Assembly: GCA_934130215.1 (NCBI GenBank)
Contig: CAKOXR010000014.1
Coordinates: 1-19,206 of the forward strand
Reading direction: 5' to 3'
DNA length: 19,206 nt
Source: an uncultured Bacilli bacterium
Lineage (GTDB): Bacteria > Bacillota_I > Bacilli_A > RF39 > UBA660
This document shows, one piece after another, positions 1-9,900 of the stretch. Within the stretch, counting starts at the first letter, position 1; each line of letters begins with the position of its first letter. Under the pieces are notes generated by a model. That model was not told the origin of the DNA. It ran no database searches and saw only the letters and a program-made list of their open reading frames with translations. A program made the translations under genes and the position numbers.

Positions 1-30
1 AGTATAACATATATCAATATTAATAATCAA
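1..30 (-). promoter_or_regulatory. Promoter for a gene off the left edge
   Basis: On the minus strand there is a -35-like TTGATT (25-30), an 18-bp spacer and a -10 TATACT (1-6), with TG one base upstream of the -10, giving an extended -10 (TGTTATACT). The same 10-mer, ATGTTATACT on the minus strand, recurs upstream of the giant gene at 11965-11974. The promoter points leftwards out of the window, so its gene is not visible. The rest of 1-86 is A/T-rich, and I found no convincing terminator there for the gene ending at 87. Confidence 0.5.
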
Positions 31-86
31 GCAAAATTCGATTTTTTTTTCATATAATTTTTTTATCATTATAATATAAGGCTTTT

Positions 87-653
87 TTAGTTTTGTTCTA
101 TTATTTGTTTAGCATCTATATTTATAAAAATACCTTCAACTATATCTTGATACTCAAAACTATTATATTCTTTAGGAAATAAAATACTAATTTTATATAT
201 ATTTTCTTCATTTTGTTCATATCCAAATGTTTCTTTTGCAAATGATAATGTTCTAAAATATGTTCCAGATTCATCTTTATTGATGATGTCTTCTAATATA
301 ATATTATTGGTAGAATCATTTTTATATACCTTATAAGTTAAAGGTAAATTAGTTGTTGTAACTATTTTTAATTCATATTCCAAATTGGTTTCTAGTCTAT
401 TTGTACCATCATTATTTAGTACCTTAAATTCATATATATATGGATTATCACTTGGCTCTAAATCAGATATTTTTATTTCTTCAGTATAGTAGTTTGTTTT
501 TAATAGAAAAAAGGCTGTTTCTAGTTTTGTTTCTGATTCTGTTTGTGAAAATAATCTTGAATAAGCAAAAGGAATTAGTAAAAGAAGAATAAAAAACATA
601 AGAATTGTAAAAGTTATTTTATTTATTTTTATTATTTTTTTTATATCAAACAT
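87..653 (-). CDS. Secreted TasA/camelysin-like beta protein
   Basis: This is a 188-aa exported protein of unknown exact function. Residues 13-30 form a hydrophobic signal segment ending in PFAYSRL, followed by a segment rich in alternating hydrophobic and polar residues that reads as a beta-sandwich (NLPLTYKVYKN around residues 103-113). There are no Cys residues and no second membrane segment. It is the last gene of the four-gene set starting at 2343, directly behind the intact signal peptidase at 655, with one base between the genes. Its ribosome site AAGGAGA lies inside the end of that peptidase gene, so translation is probably coupled. By context and signal form it is a likely substrate of that peptidase, but it is more divergent from TasA/camelysin than the proteins at 1224 and 13817. 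An alternative is a generic membrane-anchored lipid-facing or pilin-like protein. Confidence 0.6.
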   Translation of the reverse strand: MFDIKKIIKINKITFTILMFFILLLLIPFAYSRLFSQTESETKLETAFFLLKTNYYTEEIKISDLEPSDNPYIYEFKVLNNDGTNRLETNLEYELKIVTTTNLPLTYKVYKNDSTNNIILEDIINKDESGTYFRTLSFAKETFGYEQNEENIYKISILFPKEYNSFEYQDIVEGIFINIDAKQIIEQN

Positions 654-654
654 A

Positions 655-1212
655 TTATTTTCTCCTTTTCAAATCAATAAATTCTATAGGTTCCCTTAAA
701 TCAATTATTTCAATTTTGTTTCTTTTTTCTTTAGGAATATAAGAAATACATAAACTAAATAAAACTAATGTTATAACAATTGATATAATTATTTTTGGAG
801 TTAATAATATTTCTCTTATAATTCCTCCTTTTGGTAAAATACATATAACTTTACCAATTACTTTAGATTTACTAATCTTTGTATCAACACTATTATTTGA
901 ATCTCCTTTTGCTGTTATATTATCGCCATCTATTTTAATAACTCTATGAGTTATATAATCTTTACCATCATAATAAGTAATAATATCATTTTCTTTTATT
1001 AAATCTGTTTTCAAAACAACAATTAAATCTTTAACATTTATAGTTGGTTCCATACTACCACTTACTATCTCAAATACTGTTATTCCATTGATTTTTTTAT
1101 CAAACAATTTGGAAGAAATAACATTATAAATTGACATAAAAACAAAAAAAGTGATTATAAATATTAAAATATCTATAAATATTTGAAATATTTTATTTAA
1201 ATACTTTAACAT
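655..1212 (-). CDS. sipW: SipW-type signal peptidase I (active form)
   Basis: This is a 185-aa membrane serine protease of the signal peptidase I family, ER/SipW type. It would remove signal peptides from exported proteins, most likely the neighbours encoded at 1224 and 87. Residues 8-31 form an N-terminal membrane segment. The catalytic box SGSMEP is at 51-56 with nucleophile Ser53. Residues THRV at 88-91 supply His89 in place of the Lys of ordinary bacterial enzymes, which is the hallmark of the SipW/archaeal/ER class. GDSNNSVD at 103-110 supplies the conserved Asp region. A second membrane segment lies at about 138-158, followed by a charged cytoplasmic tail. The start ATG follows an AGAGGTGA ribosome site that overlaps the stop of the upstream gene, so the two are probably translated together. 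The symbol sipW is given by class, not by proven orthology. Confidence 0.85.
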   Translation of the reverse strand: MLKYLNKIFQIFIDILIFIITFFVFMSIYNVISSKLFDKKINGITVFEIVSGSMEPTINVKDLIVVLKTDLIKENDIITYYDGKDYITHRVIKIDGDNITAKGDSNNSVDTKISKSKVIGKVICILPKGGIIREILLTPKIIISIVITLVLFSLCISYIPKEKRNKIEIIDLREPIEFIDLKRRK

Positions 1213-1223
1213 TTAATCACCTC

Positions 1224-1820
1224 TTATTGTCCATTTTCTTGATATTCTATTATTTCCTCTCCAAGATATTGCATTGCCGAAATGGATACTGGTATATTTA
1301 TGTAATTATCTTTGGTAAGTCCTACTAAACTATCTATTTCATTATTTTCTTCTTTATTATCCCATTTAATATAAACCCTTATATTATTTAATGGTTCATC
1401 ATTTAATAACATAACTTTTGAATATGTATTAATATCTGTTTTAATTAAATTACCACTAGTTGTTTCTTCTATATTTTCAATAGTAATACTATCACTTATT
1501 TTTGAAAAATCAAATGTAATACTATATACTATAGAAGTACTTGTATTTTTCTTATTAATTTCAATATCGAAATAACCTTTAACACCAGGTGCTATTTTAC
1601 CATTTAAAACATTTTGATTATTTTCAACAGTTACAGAATTAACAACAAATTGTTCTTCACTTCTAATATCTGTACCATTAATATCAATATTAAAATGTCC
1701 AACAGGTATATCTGATGATATTTGTTTTTTTGTTTCAAGTAAACCATAAGTTTTTTTAATTTCATAAAATGTAAATATAAGAAAAAAAGAAAAGATTATG
1801 TATAGAACTTTTTTATTCAT
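1224..1820 (-). CDS. TasA/camelysin-like secreted protein
   Basis: This is a 198-aa exported beta-rich protein. Residues 5-20 are hydrophobic and are followed by KKTYGLL, resembling the signal ends of SipW substrates. It is a clear paralogue of the plus-strand gene at 13817. Both carry N-[GN]-x-D-I-R just after the signal region (here about 48-53) and, further on, G-x-I-A-P followed by GYFD (here about 74-84), with a lone Trp in a predicted late strand. TasA and camelysin are SipW-processed surface proteins that form fibres or sit at the cell surface in Bacillus. The gene start overlaps the upstream gene by 8 bases and has only a weak ribosome site, suggesting translation by re-initiation. 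No Cys residues. The exact role in a fibre is inferred. Confidence 0.65.
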   Translation of the reverse strand: MNKKVLYIIFSFFLIFTFYEIKKTYGLLETKKQISSDIPVGHFNIDINGTDIRSEEQFVVNSVTVENNQNVLNGKIAPGVKGYFDIEINKKNTSTSIVYSITFDFSKISDSITIENIEETTSGNLIKTDINTYSKVMLLNDEPLNNIRVYIKWDNKEENNEIDSLVGLTKDNYINIPVSISAMQYLGEEIIEYQENGQ

Positions 1821-2343
1821 CTTCTTTTGTACTCTTTAATTCTTCAATGAATACATATACTTCATAAATAAAGAATGCTAGTATTGGAAATATTATAGCA
1901 AGCAAGAACATTACTCTTGATTCTAATATACTTAGTACTGTACCAAGTTTTGCATATGTTTTACTTGTTGATGCTTTTCCAATTACATTTTCATCAAAAA
2001 CAACATAATCTCCATCTACTGTATAATCTGCTTCTTTACGATTTACATCTTTTTTATTAACAATTGTTGCTAAATTAACTGAAACTTTTCCTTTATAAAT
2101 ATCATAGAAAAATATTTTATCTCCTACATTTATATCTTTGTTATTATTTCTATTTACTATAACTAAATCACCTTTTTTAAAATCAGGTTTTAATTCATCA
2201 TCACGAACTAATATAAAAGTATTGCCATTTATTTCTGTTAAATTATATTTATTATATTTAAGAAGTAAAATTGTTAATGTTACCGCTATAAAAACATATA
2301 TTACCCCAAATATTATTCCTATTATTTTTAAAACTTTCTTCAT
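1813..2343 (-). CDS. Signal-peptidase-like protein, catalytic Ser/His lost
   Basis: This 176-aa membrane protein has the layout of SipW-type signal peptidases: a membrane segment at about 8-28, an extracytoplasmic domain, and a second membrane segment at about 143-164. Aligned on the conserved Pro and the following K-G-D-L-V-I-V (57-63), the catalytic SGSMEP box is replaced by RDDELKP at 47-53, so the nucleophile Ser becomes Glu50. The THRV box with the catalytic His is replaced by NLATIV (90-95). The later GDY...D segment (111-118) and IGKA are kept. It therefore looks like a pseudo-peptidase and not a frameshifted gene: the frame is intact and the gene has its own promoter and a GTGGTGA ribosome site. 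It leads a four-gene set that also holds a working peptidase, suggesting a chaperone, substrate-holding or regulatory role. That role is inference. Confidence 0.7.
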   Translation of the reverse strand: MKKVLKIIGIIFGVIYVFIAVTLTILLLKYNKYNLTEINGNTFILVRDDELKPDFKKGDLVIVNRNNNKDINVGDKIFFYDIYKGKVSVNLATIVNKKDVNRKEADYTVDGDYVVFDENVIGKASTSKTYAKLGTVLSILESRVMFLLAIIFPILAFFIYEVYVFIEELKSTKEDE

Positions 2344-2359
2344 ATTTCACCACTTTTTA

Positions 2360-2388
2360 AGTATAGCATATTACTTATTATTATTCAA
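2360..2388 (-). promoter_or_regulatory. Promoter of the pseudo-peptidase/SipW gene set
   Basis: On the minus strand there is a -35-like TTGAAT (2383-2388), a 17-bp spacer and a -10 TATACT (2360-2365), preceded by TG with one intervening base (extended -10 TGCTATACT). The -35 box overlaps the stop codon of the upstream 482-aa gene. The start codon at 2343 would be preceded by only a short leader containing a GTGGTGA ribosome site. It would drive the genes from 2343 down to 87. Confidence 0.6.
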
Positions 2389-3829
2389 GTATAAGGTTTG
2401 TTTCTTTAATAAACTTTATTCTTTTTTCTGTTATACCTAATTTCTCCATTTCTATACTACCTAGTATTATTTCTAAATCTTTTATCAAATTATCTATATT
2501 TGATTGTTCTAATTGCTCTTTTTTTAAATCAAAACCGAATAAATTATATCTATCAATTATTAACATACTAATATCTTTATTATCATTTATTAAAATATTT
2601 TTTAATATATTTATACGAGGATTAGTAATAAATGTTTTTAATTTTATAATATCTATTTCTTCTTGTTTTATCAAATAATTATAATTAGATAAAGAAAGTA
2701 TAAATAAATCATAAATAGTAGCACTTTCATCTAAATTCATTATTTGTTCAAGAAAATAATTATATTCAAGTTCATCATATTTTTGTTTTAAATCTAAAAT
2801 ATTGTTATTAATTAAATTATTGGTTAATTCGAATTTTTTTTCATTTTTTATTTTATATAAATTTTTATTTTTTTTAAATAAATTTTTTTCTATTTTATCA
2901 ATTTCTTTTTTCTTATTTTGATAAATATTTTTATATTTATCTTTTTCTTTATATAAATCTTTTAATTTATCAATTAAAGATTTAAATTCTAAATAATTTT
3001 TATATTCAATTACATTATTATATAATTTTATAACTTCATTTTTTATTAAATCTTTTTTTTCTTCATTTACAATAGATTTATATGCTTTATTAATTTTATC
3101 TATAGTATAATCATTAATATTATATTTATTATCAAGAAATGATTGTTGAAGTAAAAATGCATTATTTTTTATATGGTTTTCTTTTTCTATATATAAATTT
3201 TCATATTTTTCTTTTATAGTAGAAAGTTCAATTCTTTTAGAATTATAAAATAAATCAAACTTTTTTTTATTTTGATAAAACAAATATTTAAAATTCAATG
3301 TTATATGAGTTATTATATCAGGACATTTCCAATATAATTCCTCAAAATATTTTTTTAAATCTTCCTTATTTTCTAAAAACTTAGTCATATATTTACTACT
3401 ATAATAACTATAATTAAAATTGGAAGGCTCTAATTTAATACCTATATAATCAAATATTTTAATAATTTTTTCTATATCTTCATTTACTTTTTCTAAATCA
3501 GTTTCATAAAAATGACCTAATTCATATAAAATTTTATCTAAATTACTTTTTTCATATGATGAACTATAAGGATTTATTAAAGGAAGTAGTTGTTTATAAT
3601 AATCAATTTTTTTATTAATTTCATCTATTTTAGGATCTTGATCTAATGATTCATATCTTTTTTTTCTTTTTTTTATTTCACTTTCAGTTATTTTTTTTAT
3701 TTCTTTATAATCATTTAATATTTCAATAACTTTGGAAATATAAATTTTTTCATTTTTTTTATTGTTCCTAGGAAGTGCTTCTAGCACTTCCTTTTGAACT
3801 TCTAGTTTTTCTTTAAAATCATTTATCAA
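2381..3829 (-). CDS. Coiled-coil-rich cytoplasmic protein, unknown
   Basis: This 482-aa protein is not one I recognise. It is extremely rich in Lys, Asn, Ile, Glu and Tyr, has no signal peptide or membrane segment, and is predicted to be nearly all helix, with long heptad-like stretches in the middle (about residues 180-345). It has one Cys, in the phrase WKCPD. I place the start at the TTG at 3829: it follows AAGGTGAT with a 5-base spacer, whereas a further TTG 15 bases upstream has no such site and lies inside the ribosome-site region. With this start it overlaps the end of the 39-aa gene by 11 bases, in another frame, implying translational coupling. It follows the giant surface gene. A cytoplasmic structural or scaffold role is only a guess. 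Confidence 0.6.
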   Translation of the reverse strand: MINDFKEKLEVQKEVLEALPRNNKKNEKIYISKVIEILNDYKEIKKITESEIKKRKKRYESLDQDPKIDEINKKIDYYKQLLPLINPYSSSYEKSNLDKILYELGHFYETDLEKVNEDIEKIIKIFDYIGIKLEPSNFNYSYYSSKYMTKFLENKEDLKKYFEELYWKCPDIITHITLNFKYLFYQNKKKFDLFYNSKRIELSTIKEKYENLYIEKENHIKNNAFLLQQSFLDNKYNINDYTIDKINKAYKSIVNEEKKDLIKNEVIKLYNNVIEYKNYLEFKSLIDKLKDLYKEKDKYKNIYQNKKKEIDKIEKNLFKKNKNLYKIKNEKKFELTNNLINNNILDLKQKYDELEYNYFLEQIMNLDESATIYDLFILSLSNYNYLIKQEEIDIIKLKTFITNPRINILKNILINDNKDISMLIIDRYNLFGFDLKKEQLEQSNIDNLIKDLEIILGSIEMEKLGITEKRIKFIKETNLILE

Positions 3830-3938
3830 GATTATCACCTTCAACTTCTTTTTCTAATTCTTTTATAAAACTATTTAATAAATTATATAAATCAATTATT
3901 TCTTCGTCTGTTAATTCTTCTATTTCTTTTCTAGTCAT
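3819..3938 (-). CDS. 39-aa acidic helical small protein
   Basis: This small ORF encodes a 39-residue protein beginning MTRKEIEELTDEEIIDLYNL and ending GDNLDK. It is amphipathic, predicted to be all helix, and acidic. Support for translation is good: an AGGAGG ribosome site sits 4 bases before the ATG and spans the stop codon of the giant gene, and its own end overlaps the start of the 482-aa gene. It fills exactly the gap between the two genes. It ends in TGA, the only TGA stop among the genes of the window. Function is unknown. Given the coupling, it may be a partner of the following coiled-coil protein. An alternative is that it only serves to couple translation. Confidence 0.6.
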   Translation of the reverse strand: MTRKEIEELTDEEIIDLYNLLNSFIKELEKEVEGDNLDK

Positions 3939-3946
3939 TTTTCCTC

Positions 3947-6900
3947 CTATTTGATTATTATATATTGATATACTTCACCTATATAATTATTATCATCATA
4001 TAAACTTATTATTAATTTATATGTTCCAGATATTAAATTGTTTTTAAAATAGATATAATAATCCATGCTTGTTAATGGATTTGTTGATAATAAATATTCA
4101 TTTGGTTTTTTTAAAGTATATTCATTTGTTATATAATCTTTTAAATCAACATCAATATATTCATTTGTATATACAGAATCATAAGATCTACGAGCTAGTT
4201 TAATTCTTGTATTTGGATTATTTAATCCTGATGAATATTCTACTTTAAATGGAAATGCATTATTTTCATCTAAAACATATCCCGTTTCTTTTTGAACAAA
4301 TATAGTATTATTTGCAGATACTTTTAAACCATATATATTATCAATTATATTTAAAGAAAGTTCCAATTTATCAGATGTTTGTAATCCATAATAAATTCCA
4401 TCTGCTGAACCAAATGATTCAATTACAATTTTATATGTTCCGGTTGCTAAATTACTATTTATGGTATTTATTTTAATTTTTGGTGCTAAATTGGCAATTC
4501 TTTCAGCTAAATTTATTCTAACTGTTCCATCATATCTTGGATAATATGTTACACCATTATAAATATAATTAACACCCATTAAACTAGAATTATTTAAAAG
4601 GTTATTATTTTTATCATAAATAGATATTTTTATTCCCATTTTTTGATCATCATAATTTGTATCAAAAATAGTATTAGAATTTAGTTTTTCTTGAGTAAAT
4701 TTGATATCTAAATTTATATTACTACTTTCTCCTCTATAGATTGTATTATTAGGTATTTCTCCATTTAAATCAATTGTTGCATCTTTATTTATGTAAATAT
4801 TATAAAGTAGTGTTGCTTGTTCAATTCCAAGTACACTTATTAGTGTTTGATTATCATTATTTCTTAATTCAATTAATAATGTTTTTTCTATTACAGATGA
4901 TTCTATTATAGCATCTTTAAAATCTACCATAAAAATAAATTCTTCTTCCGCTATATTATTTTTATAATATAAACTATTAGATAATTCATCATTATAGTTA
5001 TTATTTTCACTTGTACTACCCATTTTTATAAATTTTGATAAATCATATGATACTTCACCATATGTAGAATATTCTAGTTTTTGTTCAATATAATCAGTTT
5101 CATTTACAACATAATAGTAATAAACTGGTTTATCTGATACATGGAAATCTATCATTGTTATTTCAGTATTTACTGGATATAAATAAGTTGATACTAAACT
5201 TCTATGATATCCTGTTTTATAAGGTGATGTTTCTTGATTTATATATAATGAATAATATGTACTAAAACTACTTTTAGATGTTATATTAGTAGATGAAGTT
5301 GCAAACATTTCATATTGTTTTCCTGGTGTTATTGTTCCTTCATAATCATTAGTATTATAAAGTGCTGTATTTAAATTAACATTTATATTTATTCTTTTAA
5401 CTTCATTATTTAGATCATCTATTGGAGTTATTGCAACTAAAGATATTGTAACTGCTCCTAAATTTTTTGTTTCTGTTATATTTTTAGAATGATAAAAGTA
5501 AAATACTAAACTAGGAGCTCCACTTGAGTTTTCTCTTTTATAATCAAGTGTTCCACTTATAGAAGAACTTTCACTTAAAAAGTTAGTACTTCCTTTTGTT
5601 ATCCATCCATTTTGTCCTGATTTCATGTTTAAACCAAATACTTTATTTGCTTCATCAACAGTTGGTGCAATTCTTGGTATATCATTATAATCTATTAACT
5701 TAATATCAGGCTCTAATCCTGCATAATTAGCTCCCAACAATGTAAATGTTGTGTTTGCTGTTGCATGATTTAATAAAGATAATTCATATGCTCCAAGTGT
5801 TGAATATTTTGATGCTGTTAATGTTATTTCATATGAATCTACTTTTTCTCCAATTGACCACATATAGAATGTTGCTGATTCTGGTGTTGGTTCAATATAA
5901 TTTATATTAATTCCTGTACCTTCTTCATTTCTATAGTTTGTATAAAATCCATCAACTTCTATATTATGATTATTTTTATGAAGTCCAAGTACATAACTTC
6001 CTTTTGTAAAATAATATATATCTCCAGATGATACTGTATCAGTTGGTTGGAAATCTGAGTATAAAGCAGTTACTAATTCTCCTGCTTTACTTTTTAAATA
6101 CATCCCAAAGAATGTCATTCCAGATACTTCTCCGAATGCTGTTATATTTTCATTTGTTGCGATATTTAAATTTTTTCCTTCCAACATATATAATCTATTA
6201 TTTGTGTTTCTATTAATAGTAGTTTCAGTAAATGTAACTTGAGATTTATTATTATTTCCATCTAAACTTGTAAATTTTTTTACTAAATTTGCTCCATTTT
6301 GTAGATATAATGATGTATTATTAATTAATTTTAATTCATCAATTCTACTTAATGAGAATAAAACTGTTGAATATTCATTTGTTCTATCTGTTGCTCCTTT
6401 TAATTCAATAAATGAATTATTAAGTGAAACTATATCAGCTCTTTGAATTGATATATTTAATTTTACATTATTTTTTGTTCCATAATTAGATATATCTATA
6501 TAACTATATCCTGTTGTTGAAGATGCATTTCCACTTCCAAATATTGAACCTTTTATATCAAAAATATCATGTTCTTTTGCATCTATATTGATTTTTATAC
6601 CTTTTGTTACACTTATAAATGAATAATCATATTCTTCGCTTCCTGAAGCATTTGCTTCTCCTCCTCCAAATACTGTTCCATTTATTTGAATATTTGTTTT
6701 TATTAAATTTTGATTACTACTTACTTTTGTTCCAATATTTACTGTTGTTTCTCCATATAATCTTGATGTATTAGCTCCTCCATATATATTTCCACCAATT
6801 GTTGCTCCAACTATATTAACTATTCCTTTTGATGAATTAATTTCTTCTTTTCCAGTTGCTGCTGCATTTCCTCCACCGAATACATGTTTTGTTATATTTG

Positions 6901-9900
6901 CATTACTATCTATATCAAGGTTTGTATTTCCATAAACAATTGCTGTTATTCCGTTTCCTCCCGCATAAACCGAATTATTTACGGTTGTTCCTTTTATATA
7001 AACATTAGTGTTTCCTTCAACAATTGCTGCATTTCCTCCACCATAAATAGTATTGACAGTTGTTTTTTCATCAATTGTTAAATTGGTATTTCCATATACT
7101 TTAGCAGGATTTTGTTCTCCTGTTGTATCTCCTTCAACTATAGAATTTTCTCCATTTCCGCCACCAAATACATTATTTGATATTGTACTTTCTATTATAT
7201 TTAAAATGGTGTTTCCTCTTAATCCTGCTGCATCTCCTCCGCCGTAAATGTTTTTAGAATTTGTTTTTTTAATTTCTAAATCGGCATTATTTATAACTGA
7301 TGCTTTATTTCCTCCACCAAATATACTTTCAGATACTGTTGTATTTTCGATTCTAATTAGTGTTCCTTCTTTAACTTCTCCTAAATTTCCGCCACCATAT
7401 ATATTTTTGGAAACAATTGTATTATCTGAAATTTTTAAATTTACTGTTTTTACTGGTGCTTTATTTCCTCCACCAAATATATTATTTGTTATAGTGCTTC
7501 CTTTTATATTGGTTTTTGCTTCAACTTTAACTTCTCCAGCATTTCCTCCACCGTATATATCACCTTTTACCTCTGTTGATGTAACTGTTAATTCTAGTTT
7601 TGTTGTTACTTCAGCATTATTTCCTCCACCATATATAGCTCCTTGATTTAGACCAACTTTAGATGAATTAACATTAATAATAACATTATCAACTTTAGCT
7701 TCGTCTCCACCACCATATATAGAATCATTTATTGTTAAATTTGATATATTAGTTGTACAATTAGTTGTTTCAGCTTTTTTACCTCCACCGAATAATGTAT
7801 TTATTTCTCCTCTTGTTAAATTTATATTGGCATTTATTGTATTACCACCTAAATTATTACCACCATATAATTTATCAATTTTAGTGTTTACTTTATATTT
7901 ATTACCATTTTGATCAAAACCTATTAAAGTATAACCATAAATTCTAAAATTTTGATATTCTTCATATGAATGAATATTGAAATCAAATTCATATGGTTGA
8001 TTCCCTATTGTATTTGTTCCATACCACTGATTTGTTTCATTTATATGATATGTACTATTTTCATATTCAATGTTTGCACTACTCCAATTTGAATCAAATA
8101 TACTTGGACTTGTTATTAAATATAAGTCCCATTTTACTAATTCAACACCAGTATTATTTATGATTTTAGTTTTTATATTTTCACTTGATAAATGATCAGT
8201 TGAACCTATTTGATTAACTGTTGATTCTTTTATTTCAAATTGAACAGATAAATTATTAGAATTATTTGATTCAATATTTTGAATGTTACTATTTGTTACT
8301 GTACCACTTGCATTAGAACCACCATATAAATTTATAACTGATGAATCTTTAATATTTATATTAGTTGTATCTGCTCCAGCTTCGTTTCCTCCACCATATA
8401 CATTTTTAACTAATCCATCATTTAAATTTATATTAGTTGTTGTTGTTAAAGCTTTTAAACCTCCACCATATACATTTTCAATATAAATACCATTTATATC
8501 AATATTACTTACAGTTGTTTTTCCACCTTGATTATTTCCGCCATATACATTTTTTACTTTTGTATTATTTATTTCTATATAAGAAACAGGTATATTACCT
8601 TGTAGGTTAGAGCCTCCAAAAACATTATTAACATTTGAGTTTATTTTAATATTAGTGCTTGTATTAACAGATGTTTTTTCGCCACCACCATATACATAAT
8701 CGATAGTTCCTCCCTTTACTAATATAGAAGTTACATCTGTTTCTCCACCTTGGTTATTTCCTCCATATAAACTATCACATTTACCACCTGTTGTTTCTAC
8801 ATAACTTGTTGAAACAGTTCCACTATTATTTGAACCACCGAATATTTTATTTGTTGTTCCACCTTTTAAATATACATTTGTAGTATTTGCTGATGTTTCA
8901 TTTCCACCACCATATACATTAGTTATTACTCCATCATTAATGGTAACAATTATATTACCATTTGGTTTACCATTTTTATCATTTCCTCCATATGTATTAG
9001 TAATTGTTCCACCATTTATTGTAACAAAAATATTACCTTGAACTCCTGGTTCATAATTATTATCTCCTTGTCCTCCACCAAAGACATTTCCAATAATTCC
9101 TTTATTAACAATTACATCTACTCTAGAAGATGATACATTAGTAGAATTGGTTGTTCCATTTATAGTTCCATATGCACTTCCACCATAAACACTTCCATTT
9201 ATAATAGGAGTTATATTTATATCTTTATCACCGATTGTTACTTTTACATTATCTCTTACATATGTTCCTGGATTTTGGGAGTTTTCATAACCTCCTCTTC
9301 CTCCACCATATACAGAATTGGTTATTTCTCCGCCATCTATTTTAATGCCAACACTTCCATAGATTGTTCCTTTAGCATTACTTCCACCATAGATACTTCC
9401 AACAACATTTCCTTTTTTCATAATAATATCAATTTTTGATGTTTTATTTGTAGATCCACTTCCATTTTTATTTCCCCCACCATAAACTGATCCCTCAATA
9501 AAACCATCATTTATTATTATTTTTGTATATGTTTGTTGTTGTGTACTAGAAATTCCAGTTGCTCCGTAGTTTCCTCCACCATATACATTTCTTTTTATAT
9601 TTGCTTTATCATCAATTATTATAATTGAATTATCACATGAACCAATTGTTTCATATTCTGTTCTTCCATTACCGATTCCAAATATACTTCCTGCTTCTGA
9701 ACCATATAAAGTTGAATTATTGTTTACTAAAGTTTCATCACCAATTTGTACTTTTCCACCAACATAAATATAAGTAGTTCCATTTAATGTTCCATCACCA
9801 TTTTGTCCATTTGCTCCATTTGAGCCTCCAAAGACACTATAGTTTACTTTTCCACCTGTTAGTGCAATAATTCTATTTCCATAAGTTGCAGTTGTTCCTG

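Noticed and set aside
1..86. A terminator after the gene ending at 87
   Set aside because: Only a weak 6-bp A/T stem without a following T tract on the minus strand is present, so I did not call it.
1813..2343. The signal-peptidase-like gene as a decayed pseudogene
   Set aside because: The frame is intact, the gene has a good promoter and ribosome site, and the non-catalytic parts of the fold are kept, so loss of catalysis looks selective and not random.
2138..2440. Plus-strand frame of about 100 codons across the start of the pseudo-peptidase
   Set aside because: It is antisense to two supported genes and to a promoter, and its sequence is merely Phe/Leu/Tyr-rich AT noise.
3819..3938. The 39-aa ORF and the 482-aa gene as one protein split by a frameshift
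   Set aside because: Each has its own well-spaced ribosome site, and the arrangement matches the overlapping-gene style of the rest of the window.
3947..4100. An LPXTG or other sortase signal at the C-terminus of the giant protein
   Set aside because: The last residues are a beta strand (GEVYQYIIIK) with no motif, no hydrophobic span and no basic tail of the right form.
7053..7646. Plus-strand open frames rich in Pro-Pro-Pro-Tyr opposite the giant gene
   Set aside because: These are antisense shadows of the G-G-G coil codons. They lack ribosome sites and end arbitrarily.
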